Origin: CAG-791 sp964386925
Lineage (GTDB): Bacteria > Bacillota > Clostridia > Lachnospirales > Lachnospiraceae
Reading direction: 5' to 3'
NCBI GenBank assembly: GCA_964386925.1
Contig: CAYLUU010000081.1
Span: forward strand, 1-10,365
DNA length: 10,365 nucleotides
This document shows, in pieces, positions 1 through 8,082 of this stretch. Position numbers and translations under genes: made by a program. How positions within the stretch are numbered: position 1 is the stretch's first letter; the number at the start of each line of letters is the position of its first letter. Under the pieces are notes generated by a model, which was given only the letters and a program-made list of their open reading frames with translations, was not told where the DNA came from and did not search any database.

Positions 1-40
1 CAATTACTTCGATAAAAAACGGAGCAGGAGATAGAAATTT

Positions 41-1735
41 ATGCTGTTGGGACTTCATGTGAAAAATCTGGCCCTCATCGAGGAAGAGGAGATCTCCTTT
101 GCAGACGGCCTGAATATCCTGACCGGTGAGACCGGTGCCGGCAAATCGATCCTGCTGGGATCCGTGAACCTTGCGCTGGGCGCAAAAGCGGACAAAAGTC
201 TGATCCGAAATGGTGCGGAGTATGCGCTGGTAGAGCTGTTCTTCCGTGTGGACAATGAGACGCAGCGGGAGCGGCTGCACGCACTGGACGTGGAACCGGA
301 TGAGGACGATGTCATCCTGGTCAAACGCAAAATATTCCCCGGCCGCAGCCAGTGCATGATCGGTTCGGAGACGGTGACAACGCATCAGCTTCGGGAGTTG
401 TCGGAGCTGTTGATGGATGTGTATGGGCAGCGTGAGAACCAGCGCCTTCTGCGTCATGCGGCGCAGCTGGAAGTGCTGGACGAATATGCAGGCAAGGCCG
501 AGGAGCAGCTGCGTGCGGACATTCGGAGCTGCTGGAAGCAGTACACCGAGCAGAAACGCCTCTGCGAGGAGGAGGCACTGGATCCGGCCGCACGGGCAAG
601 AGAAGCGGATCTTCTGGCCTATGAAGTGTCGGAGATTGAAGGGGCTGCACTGCGAAAAGGCGAAGATGAAGAGCTGGAGGCAAGGTACCGCACCATGGCA
701 TCCTTCCGTAAGCTGGACGAGGCCGTGCAGCTGGCAGATGGATTGATTCAGGGCGGTGAAGAGAGCGCCTCCGAGCAGGTCGGCCGTGCGCTGCGTGCGC
801 TGACGAAGGTGCAGGGCATTGACGATTCACTGGACGACGTCATTACGCAGCTGCAGGATGTGGACAGCCTTCTGTCCGATGCCTCCCGGAGCCTTGCAGA
901 CTACGCTGCCGGGCTGTCCTTTGATCCGCAGGAATTCGCACAGGTGGAGGAGCGGCTTGATTTGATCAATCACCTGAAGGACAAATACGGTGCACCCACC
1001 CATACATTGGAGCAGATTGAGGAGGCACTGGAAGAGCGGCAGAAGCGCCTGGAGGAGCTCTCAGATTATGAGGCACTAAAGGAGCGGCAGCAAAAGGAAC
1101 TGGCTGCTCTGCGAAGCCGCCTGGAGGATTTGTGCGGCAGACTGAGCGAGGAGAGAAAAAAGGCGGCTGAGGAATTCTGCAAGAGCATGACCCAGGAACT
1201 GCTGGACCTGAATTTCAATCAGGTGGATTTCCGGGTAGAGGTGAAGAGCGGCGAAGAGTATCTTTCTGCAAACGGCTGGGATGATGTGACGCTGTATATC
1301 TCGATGAATCCCGGGGAACCGGTACGGCCACTGGACACCATTGCCTCCGGCGGTGAGCTGTCCCGTATAATGCTGGCATTGAAGACGGTATTTGCCGGCA
1401 AGGACGACATTCATACGCTGATTTTTGATGAAATTGACAGCGGCATCAGTGGACAGACGGCCTGGAAGGTGGCGCAGAAGCTGGGACGCCTGTCAGCGGA
1501 TCATCAGATCCTGTGCATCACGCATCTGCCGCAGATTGCAGCAATGGAGGAGCGGCATTTCCTCATTGCCAAGGAAGCGGAGGATGGCAGGACAACGACC
1601 CACATCCGGCAGCTCTCGGAGGACGAGAGCAACGAGGAACTCGGGCGTATGATGGGCGGCGAGCGCATCACAGAAGCAACGCTGGCAAATGCCCGTGAAA
1701 TGAAAGAAATGGCGCGCAAGGCAAGAAATGCGTGA
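41..1735 (+). CDS. recN: DNA repair protein RecN (SMC-like ATPase)
   Basis: RecN is a cytoplasmic SMC-family ATPase that gathers at DNA double-strand breaks and helps RecA-dependent recombination. The 564-residue product has the normal family length and full motif set: Walker A GETGAGKS at residues 29-36, a central helical, Glu/Arg-rich coiled-coil region at about 150-385, the ABC signature ASGGELSR at 435-442, Walker B TLIFDEID at 459-466, and the switch-histidine segment CITHLPQIA at 492-500. The N- and C-terminal halves must fold together to make the ATPase head. A purine-rich site (gcaggag, 24-30) sits 10 bases before the ATG. The gene is followed after 18 bp by the DUF1836 gene and then pcrA, so it probably heads or continues a repair-related operon. 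In many Firmicutes argR lies just upstream of recN, but that region is outside the window. Identification is essentially certain; nothing looks damaged. Confidence 0.97.
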   Translation: MLLGLHVKNLALIEEEEISFADGLNILTGETGAGKSILLGSVNLALGAKADKSLIRNGAEYALVELFFRVDNETQRERLHALDVEPDEDDVILVKRKIFPGRSQCMIGSETVTTHQLRELSELLMDVYGQRENQRLLRHAAQLEVLDEYAGKAEEQLRADIRSCWKQYTEQKRLCEEEALDPAARAREADLLAYEVSEIEGAALRKGEDEELEARYRTMASFRKLDEAVQLADGLIQGGEESASEQVGRALRALTKVQGIDDSLDDVITQLQDVDSLLSDASRSLADYAAGLSFDPQEFAQVEERLDLINHLKDKYGAPTHTLEQIEEALEERQKRLEELSDYEALKERQQKELAALRSRLEDLCGRLSEERKKAAEEFCKSMTQELLDLNFNQVDFRVEVKSGEEYLSANGWDDVTLYISMNPGEPVRPLDTIASGGELSRIMLALKTVFAGKDDIHTLIFDEIDSGISGQTAWKVAQKLGRLSADHQILCITHLPQIAAMEERHFLIAKEAEDGRTTTHIRQLSEDESNEELGRMMGGERITEATLANAREMKEMARKARNA

Positions 1736-1753
1736 GACTACGCGAGTGAAGCG

Positions 1754-2407
1754 ATGAAAGAGGAAAAGAGAACACAGCAGCACAGACAGAATGCCGAAAT
1801 TGATAATTTACAAAGCGGCGGGGAGAAAGCCGACTCGCAGGAAACGCGCAGCATGGATGCATTGCAGCAGCAGTTTCATGAAATGGTGGAGGCAATCAAA
1901 TTCGTTTCTATCGATGATATCCCGCGCATTGATCTGTATATGGACCAGGTGCTGACCTTTATGGAAGAGCACTTAAAGAGCGGAACCAGGGATCCGGAGC
2001 ATGACAAGATTCTGACGAAGACGATGATCAACAATTACGTCAAGAACGATGTGCTGATCCCTCCGGTGCGCAAAAAGTACGGCATGGACCACATGGTACT
2101 GCTCCTTGTGATTTATTACCTGAAGAGTTTTCTGTCGATTGGGGACATCCAGAAGGTAGTGGAGCCATTAAAGGATCAGGACGAGTCACTGGAACAGATC
2201 TACCGCACGACTTATGAGAATCTGAAGGAGGAGATTGAATCCTCCCTGCAGGAAACAGATCGGCAGTTCGAACGGGCGAAGGAAACCTTTCCGGACAATG
2301 AGGAACTGCAGAAGTTTGCACTCATTGCGAGGATGAGCACGGAAATTTACCTGAAAAAGCTTTATATTGAACGTCTGCTGGATCAGGATACGAAGAGCAG
2401 AAAATAG
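1754..2407 (+). CDS. DUF1836 domain-containing protein, putative MerR-like DNA-binding protein
   Basis: This 217-residue soluble protein is recognised as a DUF1836 family member, a Firmicute family of unknown function. The typical core is at about residues 52-140: an IPRIDLYMDQV segment, then ILTKTMINNYVKND followed by PPVRKKYGMDHM and a helix-rich stretch ending in LSIGDIQKVV. The 'TKTMINNY...VRKKY' pattern resembles the helix-turn-helix and wing of MerR-type regulators, so DNA binding is a reasonable inference but not shown. The C-terminal part (140-217) is charged and helical. No signal peptide or membrane span is visible. The ATG at 1754 has only a weak upstream purine stretch (gagtgaag), and the first 33 residues are hydrophilic and low-complexity, so initiation at the internal Met34 (1853) is possible. 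It lies 18 bp after recN and 25 bp before pcrA, suggesting co-transcription. Its target and role are unknown. Confidence 0.85.
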   Translation: MKEEKRTQQHRQNAEIDNLQSGGEKADSQETRSMDALQQQFHEMVEAIKFVSIDDIPRIDLYMDQVLTFMEEHLKSGTRDPEHDKILTKTMINNYVKNDVLIPPVRKKYGMDHMVLLLVIYYLKSFLSIGDIQKVVEPLKDQDESLEQIYRTTYENLKEEIESSLQETDRQFERAKETFPDNEELQKFALIARMSTEIYLKKLYIERLLDQDTKSRK

Positions 2408-2432
2408 GAAGCATGGATACAGCAGGAAGAGT

Positions 2433-4922
2433 ATGAGTATATATGACAGTTTGAACAAAGAGCAAAAGGACGCCTGCTTTCATACCGAGGGTCCGGTGCT
2501 CATTCTGGCCGGCGCCGGCAGCGGCAAGACACGAGTGATCACGCATCGCATTGCTTATCTGATGGAGGAGTGCGGAGTGAATCCGTGGAACATTCTCGCA
2601 ATCACCTTTACGAACAAGGCGGCGGGAGAAATGCGGGAGCGCGTGGACAAGCTCATCGGCTTCGGCGCGGAGAGTGTCTGGATTTCGACCTTTCACTCCA
2701 TGTGCGTGCGGATTCTGCGGCGTCATATCGATGAGATCGGCTATGACCACAATTTCACCATTTATGACACGGATGATCAGAAGACGCTGATCAAGCAGAT
2801 CTGCCGCCGAATGAACATTGATACCAAGCAGCTCAAGGAGCGCTCCATTATGGCAGCCATCTCTCAGGCCAAAAATGAGCTGCAGACCGCCCATCGCTAT
2901 CGGGAGCTGCATACATCCAACTTCCTGGAGCAGCGAATCGGGGAAGTCTACGCAGAGTATGAGAGAGGACTGGCGGCCAATAACGCGCTTGATTTTGACG
3001 ATCTTCTGATGAAAACAGTGGAGCTCTTCGAGGCGCGGGAGGATATTCTGCGCAGTTATCAGGACCGTTTCCGTTACATCTGCGTAGATGAGTATCAGGA
3101 TACGAATAAAGCGCAGTTCGAGATCGTGAAGAAGCTGGCCGCAGGCTCGCGGAACCTCTGCGTTGTGGGAGATGATGACCAGTCAATTTACAAATTCCGC
3201 GGTGCCGATATCCGGAACATTCTGGATTTCGAGAAGGTATATCCGGATGCGCATGTGGTTCGGCTGGAGCAGAATTACCGCTCTACACAGAACATTCTGG
3301 ATGCCGCCAATGCGGTGATCAGCAACAATGTCAGCCGCAAGTCCAAGCGTCTGTGGACAGACCGGGGCGAGGGCAAGCGAATTCATTTCCGTGAGTTCGC
3401 GGGGGGCAATGATGAGGCTTCGTTTATTGCCGAGGACATTGACCGGCAGATCCGGAATGATCACCGGCTCTCGTACAAGGACTTCGCAATCTTGTACCGG
3501 ACGAATGCCCAGTCGCGCCTCATCGAGGACAAGCTGGTGATGGAATCCATCCCCTATAACATTGTGGGCGGACATAACTTCTATGATCGTATGGAGATCC
3601 GGGACATTCTGGGATATCTTCGAACCATTGATAATGGACGGGATGACATCAGTACCCAGCGCATCATCAATATCCCCAAGCGCGGCATCGGCAAGACGAC
3701 GATCGACCGGGTGGCATCGATTGCGCATGAGCAGGAGATCAGCTTTTTCTCTGTGCTGGAGCATATGGCGGAGTATCCGGAGCTTGCAAGGGCGAGGCTG
3801 AAGGTTCTGCCGTTCGTGGAGCTCGTTACAGAGCTGCGGTCCTATGCACAGGATCATTCGGTAGAGGAGCTGATCAAGCAGATCGTGCGTGAGACAGAGT
3901 ACGAGGATTATCTCGAGGATTACGACGAAGAGACTGCGGAGGACCGTGTTGCCAACGTGGATGAGCTGATCAGTAAGGCAGCGGCCTACGAGAAGGAGGC
4001 AATGGAGAGCGGAGACGGCGACGGTCCTTCACTTTCGGGATTTCTGGAAGAGGTTTCACTGGTAGCAGAGATTGATCAGGTCGGGGAGAATGATGATCGC
4101 GTGCTGCTCATGACGCTGCATTCTGCGAAGGGACTGGAATTCCCGCATGTGTATCTGACAGGGCTTGAGGAGAATATGTTCCCGAGTTACCAGTCCGTCA
4201 GCTGCGGAGATCCGGCGGCATTGGAAGAGGAACGTCGCCTTGCCTATGTGGGCATCACAAGAGCACAGGATGACCTCACAATTACCAGTGCCAGAGGCCG
4301 GATGATCCGAGGGGAGATGCAGTTCAATTCGGTCAGCCGCTTCGTAATGGAGATCCCGGAGGAGCTGATGGATGAATCACCGCGAAGAAAGTCCGCCGGA
4401 CGTCGCTCCTGGGACGATGACGAAGAGGAGTACAGCTTCGGATCGGGACAGAAATCTTTCTATGCTGGCAGCAGGGAGTCATCCGGAAATCCCGGATTTG
4501 GAAAGGCCTGGGATCCACTGGCAGTTCGCGCCGGTCAGTCGACAGGCGGACAGAAAAAGGTGAGCAATGGATATGGCAGCGTTGCTGCATACACAGGTGT
4601 CGGCAGCAGCCAGACCGGAATGAAAACGCCGGCGCGGAGCGCTGACGGACGCCTGCGTGCAACCTATGTGAAGCCGCATACCGCAGCAGACAAAAAGCCC
4701 TTTCTGTCTGGCAAAACCGGGCTGGATAGCCTCAGCAAGGGTGTCCCTGCAGGGACAAAACCGGATTATGAGGTCGGCGATCGGGTGGAACATGTGAAAT
4801 ACGGCCAGGGTGTGGTAGAATCCATGGAACAGGGACCCCGAGATTATAAAGTGAAGGTGAATTTCGACAGCGGCGAGACGCGAACCATGTATGCTGCGTT
4901 CGCAAGGCTGGTAAAGATTTGA
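2433..4922 (+). CDS. pcrA: ATP-dependent 3'-5' DNA helicase PcrA (UvrD/Rep superfamily 1)
   Basis: PcrA unwinds DNA 3' to 5' in nucleotide excision repair, rolling-circle replication and removal of RecA or RNA polymerase from DNA. The ATG at 2433 was chosen over an in-frame ATG at 2367. It follows an aggaag site at 2424-2429, begins the usual N-terminus (MSIYDSLNKEQ), and avoids overlapping the DUF1836 gene. The 829-residue product shows motif I GAGSGKTR (27-34), motif II VDEYQDTN (218-225), motif III DDDQSIYKFRGA (247-258), motif IV QNYRS (280-284), motif V TLHSAKGLEFPHV (561-573) and motif VI YVGITRAQDDL (605-615). Residues about 645-775 are a Ser/Gly/Lys-rich disordered linker. The last 50 residues (GDRVEHVKYGQGVV near 782-795) form the Tudor-like C-terminal domain that in PcrA/UvrD contacts RNA polymerase. 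The linker is on the long side of what I know for PcrA. No terminator follows, and the next gene starts 32 bp later. Confidence 0.96.
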   Translation: MSIYDSLNKEQKDACFHTEGPVLILAGAGSGKTRVITHRIAYLMEECGVNPWNILAITFTNKAAGEMRERVDKLIGFGAESVWISTFHSMCVRILRRHIDEIGYDHNFTIYDTDDQKTLIKQICRRMNIDTKQLKERSIMAAISQAKNELQTAHRYRELHTSNFLEQRIGEVYAEYERGLAANNALDFDDLLMKTVELFEAREDILRSYQDRFRYICVDEYQDTNKAQFEIVKKLAAGSRNLCVVGDDDQSIYKFRGADIRNILDFEKVYPDAHVVRLEQNYRSTQNILDAANAVISNNVSRKSKRLWTDRGEGKRIHFREFAGGNDEASFIAEDIDRQIRNDHRLSYKDFAILYRTNAQSRLIEDKLVMESIPYNIVGGHNFYDRMEIRDILGYLRTIDNGRDDISTQRIINIPKRGIGKTTIDRVASIAHEQEISFFSVLEHMAEYPELARARLKVLPFVELVTELRSYAQDHSVEELIKQIVRETEYEDYLEDYDEETAEDRVANVDELISKAAAYEKEAMESGDGDGPSLSGFLEEVSLVAEIDQVGENDDRVLLMTLHSAKGLEFPHVYLTGLEENMFPSYQSVSCGDPAALEEERRLAYVGITRAQDDLTITSARGRMIRGEMQFNSVSRFVMEIPEELMDESPRRKSAGRRSWDDDEEEYSFGSGQKSFYAGSRESSGNPGFGKAWDPLAVRAGQSTGGQKKVSNGYGSVAAYTGVGSSQTGMKTPARSADGRLRATYVKPHTAADKKPFLSGKTGLDSLSKGVPAGTKPDYEVGDRVEHVKYGQGVVESMEQGPRDYKVKVNFDSGETRTMYAAFARLVKI

Positions 4923-4940
4923 GTTACAAGATTACTTACT

Positions 4941-4947
4941 AAGGAGG
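4941..4947 (+). promoter_or_regulatory. Strong Shine-Dalgarno site for the small membrane protein
   Basis: The sequence aaggagg lies seven bases before the ATG at 4955. It is the strongest plus-strand ribosome binding site in the window and supports real translation of the short downstream frame. Confidence 0.85.
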
Positions 4948-4954
4948 ATAGATC

Positions 4955-5320
4955 ATGAAGGAGAAATTAACAGCAAAGTTTAGTGGGATCGGAAACGGCA
5001 TTGAGAATGCATTCGGCAGCCTGTCCGAGAACCTGTTCAAGACCGCCGGAACGGCGGCACTGATCACGATGGTTCGCGAGCTGCTCTGGCCGGAGAAGGA
5101 AGAGGAGAAAGAGGAGAAGGAGATCGACATTCTGAAGATCGTCGGCATCGTACTGCTCGTTCTTGCAGTGATTGCTGCTGTTTGCGGCGTAATCTTTGCA
5201 ATCGTTCGGTTCCTGCAGCCGAAGGAGGAGACCAATTATTCTGTTCTGCCCGGCTCGGAAGAGGACGAGGAAGACAGCCAGGACGACCCTGATATCGCAG
5301 AAGAGTTTGACAAGGAGTAA
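4955..5320 (+). CDS. Small single-span acidic membrane protein, function unknown
   Basis: I do not recognise a family for this 121-residue product. It has an amphipathic N-terminus (1-45), a charged Glu/Lys run at about 47-57, one hydrophobic transmembrane helix at about 61-87 (IVGIVLLVLAVIAAVCGVIF core), and a strongly acidic C-terminal tail (about 91-121, rich in Glu and Asp). By the positive-inside rule the topology is unclear, because charges flank both sides of the helix, with Arg85 and Lys90 just after it. There is no signal-peptidase site. Translation is supported by an optimal aaggagg site. The gene sits 32 bp after pcrA and 8 bp before the rRNA methyltransferase, whose ribosome binding site overlaps its last codons, so translational coupling is likely. 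Its placement in a repair/RNA-modification operon does not by itself reveal its job. Confidence 0.75.
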   Translation: MKEKLTAKFSGIGNGIENAFGSLSENLFKTAGTAALITMVRELLWPEKEEEKEEKEIDILKIVGIVLLVLAVIAAVCGVIFAIVRFLQPKEETNYSVLPGSEEDEEDSQDDPDIAEEFDKE

Positions 5321-5328
5321 GAGCGCGG

Positions 5329-6876
5329 ATGCGGAAGGGTGACATCATTGAAGGCGTAGTGGAATCGCTGCGCTTTCCGAACAAGGGCGTGTTCCATGAT
5401 GGCGATACGGAGGTGGTTGTAAAAAATACCATCCCCGGCCAGCATGTGAGTGCCCGCATTACCAAAAAGAGAAGCGGGCGAGCAGAGGGAAATCTTCTGG
5501 AAATCCTGGAGCCGGCACCGAATGAAATCCAGCCGGCCTGTCCGAAATTCGGCACCTGCGGAGGGTGTCTGTATCTGAATCTTCCGGAGCAGGAGGAACT
5601 TTCGCTAAAGGAGGCGCAGATTCGCTCGCTGCTGAAGGCTGCGGATCCGGAGGCAGATTCCTGGTTTGAGGGGATTCTGGAGAGCCCGGTAACAGAAGGC
5701 TACCGCAATAAAATGGAGCTGACCTTCGGAGATGAGACGAAGGATGGTCCGATGACACTCGGCATGCATCGCCGGGGGTCCTTTTATGATGTCACGGATG
5801 CGGATCAGTGCCGGATTGTAGATGCGGATTTTCGGAGCATTATCCATGCGACGCGGGAGTACTGGTCGGCAGCAGGAGTGCCGTTCTATCACAGGATGCG
5901 GCAGCAAGGATATCTGCGCCATCTGCTGATCCGGAAGGGCATGAAGACCGGCGAGATTCTGGTGGATCTCGTCACAACGACGCAGGTGCCGGGAACCGTG
6001 CAGGATGAGAAAACTCTTCTTGATGGTTGGGTGAAGTCCCTTTTGGCACAGGCGTATGAAGGGAATATTGCCGGTATTCTGCATACTCATAACGATTCCA
6101 TTGCAGACATCGTGGCCGATCAGGGGACAGATGTTCTGTATGGGAAAGACAGCTTTGAAGAAGAACTGCTGGGATTGAAGTTCACGGTGAGTCCGTTCTC
6201 TTTCTTCCAGACCAACAGCTACGGCGCAGAGCTTTTGTATGAGACGGCGCGGAAGATGATCGCGGAGGGAATGGAAGCGGAGCAGAAGTGTGCTTCAGAC
6301 AGAGAAGATATCACGTTAACTTCCGAGAATAACAATTGCGAAGAAGACCGAAATGCAGCTGGTACGGCTGCGGCAGAAGATGACGTGCAGGCGGGCACCG
6401 GAGCAGGCGACAGAAAGCCTGTGATCTTTGATCTGTACTGCGGGACAGGAACCATCTCTCAGCTCATTGCACCGGTAGCGTCCAAGGTAATCGGCGTGGA
6501 GATTGTGGAGGAAGCTGTCGAGGCTGCCAGAGAGAATGCGATTCGCAACAACACACCGAACTGTGAATTCATCGCAGGAGATGTGCTGAAGGTGATCGAT
6601 ACCATTGAAGAGAAGCCGGATTTCATCATTCTGGATCCTCCAAGAGACGGCGTGCATCCGAAGGCTCTGCCGAAGATTCTGCGGTACGGGGTGCAGCACA
6701 TTCTGTACATCTCCTGCAAGCCGACGAGCCTTGCGAGGGACTTGCCGATCATGCGGGAGGCAGGCTACATCCCGGTGCGAGGGATCAGTGTGAACCAGTT
6801 CCCGAAAACGGCGAATGTAGAGACAATCGTCCTTCTTTCCAGAGAAAAGGATGCTGCTCTGGATGTAGAAAATTAA
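5329..6876 (+). CDS. rlmD: 23S rRNA (uracil-C5)-methyltransferase, RlmD/RumA (RlmCD-like) family
   Basis: This family transfers a methyl group from S-adenosylmethionine to C5 of a uracil in 23S rRNA (U1939 for E. coli RlmD; U747 and U1939 for Gram-positive RlmCD). The 515-residue protein has an N-terminal TRAM RNA-binding domain (about 1-62), an iron-sulfur cluster set Cys71, Cys77, Cys80 and Cys161, the SPFSFFQTN motif (288-296), the SAM-binding loop DLYCGTGT (368-375), DPPRDG (436-441), the catalytic nucleophile Cys463 in ISCKPTSLARDL, and the general-base Glu498 in NVETIVLL. An acidic, Ala/Gly/Asn-rich stretch at about 315-362, just before the SAM loop, looks like an insertion relative to the usual family length of about 430-460. 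The ATG follows an aaggag site (5312-5317) placed over the end of the preceding gene. Which uracil, or whether both, is modified cannot be decided from sequence alone. Confidence 0.93.
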   Translation: MRKGDIIEGVVESLRFPNKGVFHDGDTEVVVKNTIPGQHVSARITKKRSGRAEGNLLEILEPAPNEIQPACPKFGTCGGCLYLNLPEQEELSLKEAQIRSLLKAADPEADSWFEGILESPVTEGYRNKMELTFGDETKDGPMTLGMHRRGSFYDVTDADQCRIVDADFRSIIHATREYWSAAGVPFYHRMRQQGYLRHLLIRKGMKTGEILVDLVTTTQVPGTVQDEKTLLDGWVKSLLAQAYEGNIAGILHTHNDSIADIVADQGTDVLYGKDSFEEELLGLKFTVSPFSFFQTNSYGAELLYETARKMIAEGMEAEQKCASDREDITLTSENNNCEEDRNAAGTAAAEDDVQAGTGAGDRKPVIFDLYCGTGTISQLIAPVASKVIGVEIVEEAVEAARENAIRNNTPNCEFIAGDVLKVIDTIEEKPDFIILDPPRDGVHPKALPKILRYGVQHILYISCKPTSLARDLPIMREAGYIPVRGISVNQFPKTANVETIVLLSREKDAALDVEN

Positions 6877-6989
6877 CATCAGCAAGGGACTGGGACTGTA
6901 AATACAAATGCTGTACTGGTACATCGTTTGCCAAATAACAGAGATGCGTCGCAAATAAAGGCTGGCAGGAGAAGGAGAACATTACAGAT

Positions 6990-7940
6990 ATGTGGAATAA
7001 CGCGAAGACGGCAGAATGGGAGGAGATTCCGATCCGTGATGTGAAGGGCCTGCGGATTGGGAACGCGCAGAACGAGGAGGCAAGGACCGGCGTGACGGTT
7101 CTCCTGTTCGAGAACGGCGCGAGAGTCGGCGTGGATGTCAGCGGCGGCGGCCCGGCTTCGCGGGAGACGCATTTGGCGGATCCGACAACGGCAGATAATC
7201 CGGTGAACGCGATTGTACTCTCGGGCGGCTCGGCCTATGGCTTGGCAGCAGGCGACGGCGTTATGCAGTACCTGGAGGAGCATGGAATCGGATACAACAC
7301 CGGCTTTGCTCTGGTACCGCTGGTGTGCCAGTCGTGTATTTATGATCTGGGAATCGGACGCGCGGATGTTCGCCCGGACCGGAAGATGGGATATGCGGCC
7401 TGCTGCGATGCAGAGAACCCGAATCCCCGCAGCGGCAAGGTCGGCGCCGGGTGTGGTGCGACGGTCGGTAAGCTGTGCGGAGGAGAACGCTGCTCAGACG
7501 CTGGCCTTGGCGTCTATGCGGTGAAGCTGGGCGATCTGGTGATGGCGGCTGTGGTTGCAGTCAACGCACTGGGAGATGTCTCCAACCCGAATACGGGTGA
7601 GAAGCTCGCAGGACTTCGGACCGAGGACGGCAGCGGTTTTGCAGACTCGCGGAGCGAGCTGTATAAGATCAGCAAACGCACGGATATGTTCACGGGGAAC
7701 ACGACAATCGGTGCCGTGATTACGAACGGGCGATTCTCCAAGGCTGAGATGAGCAAAATCGCGTCAATGACGCGAAATGCCTACGCCAGATGTATCAATC
7801 CGGTGGGAACGATGGCCGATGGGGACACGATTTATGCTGCCTCGATCGGAAATGTGGAGGCTGATATCAATGTTGCCGGTACACTGGCCGCAGAGGTGAT
7901 GGAACAGGCAATCATGAATGCCGTGAGGGAACCGGAATAA
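6990..7940 (+). CDS. P1 family (S58, DmpA-like) self-processing aminopeptidase
   Basis: P1/S58 peptidases (DmpA, BapA) are N-terminal-nucleophile hydrolases that cut themselves into alpha and beta chains and release N-terminal residues from small peptides or amides; substrates vary widely. The 316-residue product shows the family pattern: IRDVKGLRIGNAQ with TGVTVLLFENGA (15-44), VDVSGGGPASRET (48-60), IVLSGGSAYGLAAGDGV (75-91), GAGCGATVGK (152-161), and the cleavage and nucleophile motif GNTTIGAVITN (236-246), predicting autoproteolysis between Asn237 and Thr238. No signal peptide is present, so it is cytoplasmic. Eight cysteines (113, 116, 138, 139, 155, 163, 168, 268), including CQSC and CC, are more than expected for this fold. 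The ATG is preceded by aaggag (6972-6977) with a long 12-base spacing. It starts 113 bp after the methyltransferase gene, with no clear terminator or promoter seen, and is followed by a hairpin terminator. Confidence 0.92.
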   Translation: MWNNAKTAEWEEIPIRDVKGLRIGNAQNEEARTGVTVLLFENGARVGVDVSGGGPASRETHLADPTTADNPVNAIVLSGGSAYGLAAGDGVMQYLEEHGIGYNTGFALVPLVCQSCIYDLGIGRADVRPDRKMGYAACCDAENPNPRSGKVGAGCGATVGKLCGGERCSDAGLGVYAVKLGDLVMAAVVAVNALGDVSNPNTGEKLAGLRTEDGSGFADSRSELYKISKRTDMFTGNTTIGAVITNGRFSKAEMSKIASMTRNAYARCINPVGTMADGDTIYAASIGNVEADINVAGTLAAEVMEQAIMNAVREPE

Positions 7941-7998
7941 GACTCGGATATAGAGCGGTGCACTATCGAAGTTCGCATTTACGTTTTTGTTGAAGCTA

Positions 7999-8040
7999 GC
8001 AACACAAAGAGCCCGGCGTTTGCCGGGCTCTTTGTGTTGC
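7999..8040. terminator. Perfect 19-bp hairpin terminator between convergent genes
   Basis: Two perfectly complementary 19-base arms (7999-8017 and 8022-8040) surround the loop gttt. The GC-rich core gagcccggc/gccgggctc is followed by tttgtgtt on the plus strand, while the matching aacacaaa on the left gives a U-rich exit when read from the minus strand. It lies 58 bp after the peptidase stop and should end plus-strand transcription. It may also stop minus-strand transcripts that read through from coaX. The U-tract is short and interrupted, so efficiency is uncertain. Confidence 0.85.
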
Positions 8041-8058
8041 ATGGGAAGTGTATTCTTT

Positions 8059-8066
8059 AGGCATTT
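8059..8066 (+). repeat. Left target-site duplication of the MITE
   Basis: The 8-base sequence aggcattt directly abuts the left inverted repeat and is repeated exactly at 8305-8312 directly after the right inverted repeat. This is the signature left by transposition. Confidence 0.85.
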
Positions 8067-8082
8067 GTAACTATTCAGAGCC
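8067..8082 (+). repeat. Left terminal inverted repeat of the MITE
   Basis: gtaactattcagagcc is a perfect 16-base match to the reverse complement of 8289-8304. The GTAA tip fits IS66-family ends. Confidence 0.88.

Noticed and set aside
2367..2432. An upstream in-frame start that would lengthen PcrA by 22 residues
   Set aside because: It overlaps the DUF1836 gene and lacks a family-like N-terminus; the ATG at 2433 has a suitable ribosome binding site.
2413..2436. A seven-codon frame (ATG at 2413) overlapping the pcrA start, as a leader peptide
   Set aside because: It is too short and has no attenuator structure around it; it is most likely chance.
6877..6989. Possible promoter for the P1 peptidase (ttgcca with an A-rich -10-like stretch downstream)
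   Set aside because: The -10 candidate does not resemble TATAAT well enough, and the spacing is unconvincing.
7999..8040. The perfect 19-bp inverted repeat as a second mobile element or end of the MITE
   Set aside because: The loop is only four bases with a GC core and U-rich exit, which fits an intrinsic terminator; there is no flanking duplication.
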